Source: Ramlibacter terrae (lineage in GTDB: Bacteria; Pseudomonadota; Gammaproteobacteria; Burkholderiales; Burkholderiaceae_C). Taken from it: a stretch of DNA of 64,000 nucleotides. The notes under the pieces are model-generated. The model had not been told where the DNA came from. It saw nothing but the letters and a program-made list of their open reading frames with translations, and made no database searches. Made by a program: the position numbers and the translations under genes. Below, piece by piece: positions 58,515 to 64,000 of the stretch; the first letter of the stretch is position 1; each line of letters begins with the position of its first letter. The stretch lies in contig CP053418.1 of the NCBI GenBank assembly GCA_013127575.1, positions 5,146,001 to 5,210,000 of the forward strand. The letters are read 5' to 3'.

Positions 58515-60012
58515 TCATTTGTGCGAGCCTCCGCTGAAGCCGCCGCCGCCCGTGCGCGCGCCCGAGGTGTAGCCGGTGCCGCCGCTGCTGCTCCACTCGT
58601 CGTCTTCGCACGAACGCAGCAGCCCGATCAGCAGCAGGATGACGATGAACGCGATGATGACGGTGGCGCAGCCCACCCCGGCCCCGCCGCCGCCGGCCGT
58701 GGGGCCGGCGTCGCTGCGTTGCAGCAGGTCCTTCTTCCTTTCCAGCCCGAACGCCTTCGCCACCGTGTCGCTGTCGATCGAACCGCCGACCGACCCGGTG
58801 CGCTCGGCGGGCGTCTCCTCCATCGACAGCAGGCTGGTGCCGCGCGCGTAGTCGCGGTTGAACGAGGTGTGGCCGCGCTCGACCGGCCAGTAGAACTCGC
58901 CGGCCACGTACGACGTCTGCGCCTTGTAGCCGTACTGCAACTCGTAGGTGGTGCCGAGATAGGTCGCGGTTTGCAGGTTGGGCGACAGCACCGGCGCGCC
59001 GGTCGCGGGCTTGACGATGCTCCAGCCCTCGGTGGAATCGACCAGGAAGGTGAAGCCGCGCTTGCGGTTGTACAGCAGGTACTCGCTCCAGCCGAAATGC
59101 TCGTCGGGGTCGTCCGGCTCGGTGCCCGGCGGTGCTGGAACCCGACCACCTGCCAGTGCACGCCCTGCAGCTGCCCGGTGGAACCGAGCGGGATCAGCGG
59201 CTGCACCGGCTCGGCCTGTTCGGCGGCGCGCAACTCGCCGCCGATGCCTTGCGTCAGGTCGATCAGGCTGTGGCACGCAGGGCAGGTGATGCTCTTGCTG
59301 TCCGCGAGTTGCACGGCGACCTGCGCGCCGCATTGCGGGCAGGCGAACTGGCGCCCCTTGCCTTCCTTCGCACTCTCTTCGCGCAGGCCGGTCACCTGCA
59401 GTTCCTCGAGCGACGTGGCGCGGCCGCGCGCGAGCTGCGGCGGCGTGCTGCCGTAGTCGACCGACAGCACCTCGTTGTCGGCGCTGCGCAGTTCGACCAT
59501 CGCGAACGGCGCGTTCAGCGGCGGCAGGCGCGGCAGTTCGCCGGCGGCGGAGACCAGCGCCACCTGCTCGTTGAAAGCCACCGGTAGCTCTTGCCGTTGA
59601 TGGCCGTCGTGGCGCCGACGCGGAACTGCGCGGCCTGCGGAATCTCGCGCGTGGTCTGCGCGGGCAGCGCCAGCACGTAGGCGCCGTTGTCCTCGGCCAG
59701 CCACGCGCTGCTGCCGTCGTCGAACAGCGCGTTCCACTCGGTCCAGGCGCCGCCCGGCCCGCGGTACTGCAGCCGGCCGACCAGCGTGAACGCCTTGCCC
59801 TGCCAGCGGCCCGCGGCCATCAGCTGCAGCGGCGAGTGGTCCTCGAACAGCTCCGCCATCTTGCCGACGCGCGCGAGCGTCTCGCCGTCGCGCACGACGG
59901 TGCTGTGGCAGTAGCTGCAGACGGCGTAGCTGGATTGCGCGCTGCGGAATTCGACCGGCGCGCCGCAGCCGGGGCAGGGCGCGACGTACTTGCGCTGGGA
60001 AGCAGTGGCCAC
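58515..60012 (-). CDS. DUF4178 protein with two zinc ribbons and C-terminal membrane helix (frameshifted)
   Basis: About 499 residues. It starts with a zinc ribbon (CPGCGAPVEF, then CSYCHS) followed by a DUF4178 domain (FTLVGRLQYRGPGGAWTEWN). A second ribbon (CPQCGAQVAV, CPACHS) precedes another DUF4178 domain with EHFGWSEYLLYN and FYWPVERGHTSFNRDY. Near the end is a hydrophobic helix (ATVIIAFIVILLLIGLL), then a Ser/Gly-rich tail. Breaks occur near 59580 and 59140. It lies between the SPFH and DUF350 genes. Biochemical role unknown. Confidence 0.82.
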
Positions 60013-60023
60013 GGTCAGGGCTT

Positions 60024-60086
60024 GTCATTGCGGGTTCGACCCGCAATCCATCGCCGCCGTGGATCCCGGGCCAAGCCCGGAATGAC
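60024..60086. repeat. REP-like palindromic element, copy 3
   Basis: Arms at 60024-60050 (ATTGCGGGTTCGACCCGCAA) and 60060-60086 (TCCCGGGCCAAGCCCGGAAT) with a 9-nt spacer. It lies between the SPFH stop and the DUF4178 start. The uncorrected SPFH frame would run through it, but the frame that carries the conserved SHOCT end stops before it. Confidence 0.85.
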
Positions 60087-60100
60087 AGGCGTGTTGGCGC

Positions 60101-61142
60101 TCAAACCAGCTTCTTCAGCAGCTCGCCCTTCTTGGCGTCGAACTCCTCCTGCGTGAGGATGCCCTTGGCCTTGAGTTCGCCGAGCTTTTCGAGCGTGGCC
60201 ATCACGTCCTCGGGCTTGACGGAAGCAGCGGCCGCCGCGGCCTGCGCGGGAGCGGCGCCGCCACCCTGCAGCCCCTGCTGCAGGTTCTGCGCGAGCACGG
60301 CCCATGGCCACGCCGGCGCCCAGCCCCATCGCGTCGCCCGCGATGCCGCCGCCGCCGGAGCCCGCCGCCTTCGCCATCTCGGGGATGGCACGGCCGGTCT
60401 GGTACTGCATGAACTTGCCCATGTCGTTGCCGACCATGCCCATGCCGATGCGCTGGTCCAGCACCTTCTGCAGTTCCTCGGGCAGCGAGACGTTCTGCAC
60501 CGTCATCATGTCCAGCGACAGGCCGATGGCCTCGAACGCCGGGCCCAGTTCCTTCTGCAGCGCGGTCGCGAACTCGATCTGGTTGGCCGCCAGGTCCAGG
60601 AAGGGGAGCCCGCTCTGGGCGATGGCGTCGGAGATGTGCTGCAGGATCAGGCCGCGCAACTGGCCATCGAGCTCCGCCGACGTGTAGGCCTCGCGCGTGC
60701 CGGAGATCTTGGTGTGGAACGCGCGCGGGTCGGCGATGCGGTAGCTGTAGTTGCCGAAGGCGCGCAGCCGCACCGCGCCGAAATCCTTGTCGCGGATGGT
60801 GATCGGCTGCGGCGTGCCCCAGCGCTGGTCGACCTGCTGGCGCGTGCTGAAGAAGTAGACATCGCTCTTGAACGGGGACTCGAACAGCTTGTCCCAGTTC
60901 TTCAGGTACGTCAGCACCGGGATGGTCTGGGTGGTCAGCTTGTACATGCCGGGCCCGAACACGTCGGCGATCTTGCCTTCGTTGACGAACACCGCCATCT
61001 GCGACTCGCGCACGGTCAGCGAGGCGCCGTACTGGATTTCCATCCCGGCCATGGGAAAGCGCCAGGCCAGCGTGCCTTCGCCGTCCTCCGTCCATTGCAT
61101 GACGTCAATGAACTGCTTCTTGATGAAGTCCATCAGCCCCAT
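60101..61142 (-). CDS. SPFH/band-7-domain protein with C-terminal SHOCT motif (frameshifted)
   Basis: About 347 residues. The start MGLMDFIKKQFIDVMQW has no clear membrane helix. The SPFH region has SLTVRESQMAVFVNEGKIAD, FGPGMYKLTTQTIPVLTYL and GNYSYRIADPRAFHTKISG. A Gly-rich linker follows, then after a break near 60300 the SHOCT motif LGELKAKGILTQEEFDAKK ending LLKKLV. It matches the cytoplasmic band-7 type that partners DUF4178 and DUF350 proteins in stress-related clusters. It is first in its operon. Confidence 0.88.
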
Positions 61143-61258
61143 GTCCCGCTCCTCTGCCGCTGTAGTGCGGCGGATGATAAGGCAGGGCTGTTTCAGCGCC
61201 TGTGAAGGATGCGACGGGAGTTCATAGGGGCTATCAATCGGCTAGCCAAAGCCAATTG

Positions 61259-61277
61259 GAGAATGCAAGTCATTCTC
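61259..61277. promoter_or_regulatory. Fur-box-like palindrome
   Basis: GAGAATG and CATTCTC form a perfect 7-bp inverted repeat with a 5-nt spacer, in a relatively AT-rich stretch 34-52 nt upstream of the DUF2061 start. The sequence resembles Fur sites of betaproteobacteria (GAGAAT...ATTCTC). Iron control is inference. Confidence 0.4.
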
Positions 61278-61310
61278 ACTACCATCGGTGCATCGAAGGA
61301 GAAAAGCACC

Positions 61311-61670
61311 ATGGCCAACTTTGCACGCGCCAACCTGACCACGCTGAAGAAGACCGCGAGCTACTACGTCATGCACATCACGGTGGCCGCCCTCGTGGGC
61401 TACGCCGTCACCGGCAACCTGTGGATGGCCCTGACCCTGAGCCTGGTGGAGCCGACGGTGCAGGCGTTCGCCTTCTTCTTCCACGAGAAGGCCGGGAGCG
61501 GGCGGGGCAGCGGAAGGCCGCCGCCGCCCGCGGCCTTTCCGTGCCGGGCATCACCCAGGAAATCCGACCCCGACAAGCTCGTGATCCCCGGGATCTGCAC
61601 CGCGAATTCCGCGGAGGTGTCCGCGTCGGTGCTGCCGTACACCATCATCGAGCCCGTCGCCGCGTCGTAG
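61311..61670 (+). CDS. DUF2061 membrane protein (3' end uncertain)
   Basis: The reliable part is about the first 65 residues: LTTLKKTASYYVMHITVAAL, then YAVTGNLWMALTLSLVEPTV and FFFHEKA, the DUF2061 pattern of two short membrane helices with conserved His and Glu. A GAAGGAG box lies upstream. A one-base loss near 61490 (the family has EKAWER) puts the rest out of frame. The last 55 residues as read are antisense to the RTX gene, so the true protein is probably shorter. Function unknown. Confidence 0.7.
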   Translation: MANFARANLTTLKKTASYYVMHITVAALVGYAVTGNLWMALTLSLVEPTVQAFAFFFHEKAGSGRGSGRPPPPAAFPCRASPRKSDPDKLVIPGICTANSAEVSASVLPYTIIEPVAAS

Positions 61671-64000
61671 GCGACGCGCAGGTGGCCGGTGGAGTCGCCG
61701 CTGAAGGCGTTGGTGCCGATGAAGCTCCAGTCCTGCACGCCCTTCACCGCGTCGTTCGCATCCAGCATCGAGACGTCGATCTTGTCGGCGCCGGCCTTGA
61801 AGTCGGTGATCACGTCCGCGTTGGCGCGCGTGCTGTCCGGCGCCGACACCCATGCGAAGCGGTCGTTGCCCGCGCCGCCCGTCAGGTAGTCCTTGCCCGG
61901 GCCGCCGACCAGGCGGTCGTGGCCGTCGCCGCCGCGCAGCGTGTCGTTGCCCGCCTGCCCCAGCACTGGTCATTGCCCGCGCCGCCATCCAGCAGGTCGC
62001 CGGCCGCGCTGCCCAGCAGCACGTTGTCGAGCGCGTTGCCGGCGCCCTTGTAGCCCTTGGTGCCCCGGAACAGCAGGTTCTCTTCGTTGGCGCCCAGCGT
62101 GCGGCTGGCCGAGGCGACGACCGGTCGGTGCCGCCGCCGCTCGCCTCGACGATCACGTCGTCGCCGTCCACGTAGTAGGTGTCGTTGCCCTTGCCGCCGA
62201 TGATGGTGTCCCTGGCCGCCATTGCCGATCAGGGAGTTGTTGCCGCTGTTGCCGAGGATCCTGTTGGCGAGCGTGTTGCCCGCGCCGGTGATGTCGGCCT
62301 TGCCGGTCAGGGTCAGGTTCTCCGGTAGCCGCCAGGCCGAAGCTGACGCTGGCGAAGACTGGTCGGTGCCGCCACCCTTGGCCTCGCCGATCGCGTCCTT
62401 CATGTTGTCGACGTGGTAGGTGTCGTTGCCCTTGCCGCCGACCATCGTGTCGGCGCCGCTCGCGCCGTCGATCACGTTGTCGCCGTCGTTGCCGAACAGC
62501 TTGTTCGCCAGCGTGTTGCCGGTGGCCGAGAGGTTCGCCTTGCCGGCGAGCAGCAGGTACTCCCGGTAGCTGCCCAGCACGCGGCTGACGGTGGACACCA
62601 CGGTGTCGATGCCGCCAGTGCGCGACTCGGAGATCACGTCGTACTTGCTGTCGACGTAGTAGGTGTCGTCGGACGCGCCGCCGGCCATGGTGTCGTAGCC
62701 GGTGCCGCCGTCCATGATGTCCTTGCCCGCGCCGCCATCGAGCAGGTCGTTGCCGGCCCCGCCGAACATCCGGTCGGTGCCGTCTTCGCCATACAGGCGG
62801 TCGTTGCCGATGCCGCCGCTCAACTGGTCGTTGCCCAGGCCGCCCTTGAGCGTGTTGACCGTGCCTTTGACGTCGTACGTGTTGCCCGTCTTCAGGCCGT
62901 CGCCGTCGGCGAACATCAGGTCGTCGCCGGCGCCGCCGAGCAGCGAGTCGGCGCCGCTGCCGCCGAACATCGCGTCGTTGCCGTCCTCGCCCGAGAGCGT
63001 GTCGTTGCCGGCGCCGCCGCTGGTGTGGTCCTTGCCCGTGCCGCCGTACACCTTGTCGTTGTCGAGGCCGCCGAACAGCGTGTCGTCGCCGGCCGGGCCG
63101 CGCACTTCGTCGTTGCCGAGGGAGCCGTCGAGGAAGTCCTTGCCGGCATTGCCCTGCAGCTTGTTGGCGAGGATGTTGCCCACGCCCTGCACCCCGACCA
63201 CGGTCTGTCCCGCCGCGAAGATGAACTCCGGGTTCTCGAGGGTGCCGGGCAGCGCATAGCTCGTCAGGTCCGTGCGCACCGTGTCGATGCCGCCGCCTTC
63301 GCCGTTCTCGAAAATCTGGTCGCCGCTGCTGTAGTAGTAGATGTCGTTGCCGGCCCCGCCGATCATGATGTCGGCGCCGCCCTTGCCGTCCAGGACGTTG
63401 TTGCCGTTGTTGCCGACCATCTGGTTCGCCAGGCTGTTGCCGGTGCCGTTGATGTTGCGGGTGCCGGTGAGGACCAGGCTTTCGAAGCGAGGGGCTTCGG
63501 TGTTCCCCGCATCGAGCACCCACGTCACGCTGGAGTTGACGCGGTCGTTGCCGCCGTCGGTAGCGTTCGACTCCTCGAGCACGTCGCTCGCACTGTCGAC
63601 GTAGTACGTGTCGTTGCCGGTGCCGCCACGCATCGTGTCGGCCTTGCCACCGCCGTCCAGCGTGTCGTTGCCCGTCCCGCCCTCCAGGATGTCAAGCTCC
63701 GTTCCGCCGGTGATGTAGTTCGCCAGGCTGTTGCCGGTGCCCACGAAATTGCCGGAGCCGGTGAACGTCACGTTCTCGACGTTGGCGCCCACGGCGTAAA
63801 CATTGAGACTCGTCTTCACCAGGTCGGTGCCGCCCGCCGTGGTGCTGTCGGTCTCCGTCACCACGTCGCCGGCCGCGTCCACGTGGTACGTGTCGTTGCC
63901 GCCGCCGCCTTCCATGGTGTCGTTGCCCAACCCGCCCTGCAGCACGTTCGCCGCGCTGTTGCCCACCAGCTTGTTGCCCAGTTCGTTGCCGGTGGCGTCG
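61551..64000 (-). CDS. RTX/hemolysin-type calcium-binding repeat protein (5' partial, frameshifted)
   Basis: The window holds only the C-terminal 815 or so residues of a larger protein. They are built of GGxGNDxLxGG nonapeptide repeats (GGLGNDTMEGGGGNDTYHVD, GGAGNDTLSGEDGND), which bind calcium as a beta-roll. These alternate with NDTYYVDS and NITGAGNTLANRILGN type spacer blocks. The end (AEFAVQIPGITSL, SGSDFLG) fits a type I secretion tail. Breaks occur near 62330, 62215, 62120 and 61960, and probably at 61553, where a stop is expected. No type I exporter is in the window. Confidence 0.87.

Noticed and set aside
60015..60100. SPFH protein reading through REP copy 3 to 60015
   Set aside because: The frame that runs through the repeat lost the conserved SHOCT end; the corrected frame stops at 60101, before the repeat.
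62000..63900. Repetitive DNA at the right end as tandem mobile repeats
   Set aside because: The periodicity is explained by RTX nonapeptide coding repeats.

Overview
The window is high-GC DNA from a betaproteobacterium, most likely a Comamonadaceae member of the Burkholderiales. The evidence is the gene content (birA with a SPOR gene, divergent SET/topB, tkt next to gap, a Bug-family binding protein, GntR/FCD regulators) and dense, overlapping operons. There are no tRNA or rRNA genes and no sign of an integrated phage, transposase or CRISPR array. Nearly every long gene is broken by one to six single-base frameshifts, and the conserved protein continues at once in another frame. This looks like uncorrected sequencing indels rather than gene decay, so broken genes are annotated as whole genes with approximate break positions.

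Layout. 1-5144: GST start, SPOR protein, birA, a SET-domain protein, and a divergent topoisomerase III with a C-terminal SWIB domain; the shared promoter region holds a 36-nt alternating pyrimidine/purine tract. 5221-6586: a PuuD-like amidotransferase and an NTF2-like protein. 6550-20409: a 14-gene minus-strand operon for nitrogen recovery from biuret-type compounds. It contains allophanate hydrolase (atzF), a NitT/TauT-type ABC importer, AtzG/AtzE carboxybiuret hydrolase, a BMP-type ABC importer, a formamidase-like enzyme, biuret hydrolase (biuH), a second cysteine hydrolase that may be a triuret hydrolase, and a GntR regulator. A GntR-type palindrome lies directly upstream of atzF.

20539-26641: a FAH-family hydrolase, then a minus-strand set (glutamine-synthetase-like ligase, GNAT, Fe alcohol dehydrogenase, PuuD-like hydrolase, aldehyde dehydrogenase) that fits catabolism of an amino alcohol through gamma-glutamyl intermediates. 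26749-33123: a LicD-like/IspD-like pair, an EF-G paralogue, an orphan coiled-coil lipoprotein, and a GIY-YIG/MarR pair. 33120-37994: a FecR-type secreted protein, an MFS transporter, slyD and pirin.

38007-46949: a four-gene operon in which a cyclase-like/AAA/TPR signalling protein precedes an atypical cytochrome P450, a Dyp-type peroxidase and a membrane-inserted patatin phospholipase. This is the best candidate for an undescribed system, possibly lipid peroxide or oxylipin metabolism. 47232-54470: a Bug binding protein, gap, tkt, an AdoMet-decarboxylase-like gene, murU-like, GNAT and pepP. 54507-61142: a DUF1080 lipoprotein and an SPFH / DUF4178 / DUF350 / membrane spermidine synthase / FAD oxidoreductase cluster. 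61311-64000: a DUF2061 membrane protein behind a Fur-like palindrome, and the C-terminal part of a large RTX repeat protein that runs off the window. At least four copies of a REP-like palindrome are scattered at gene ends, and two genes take their stop codons from it.
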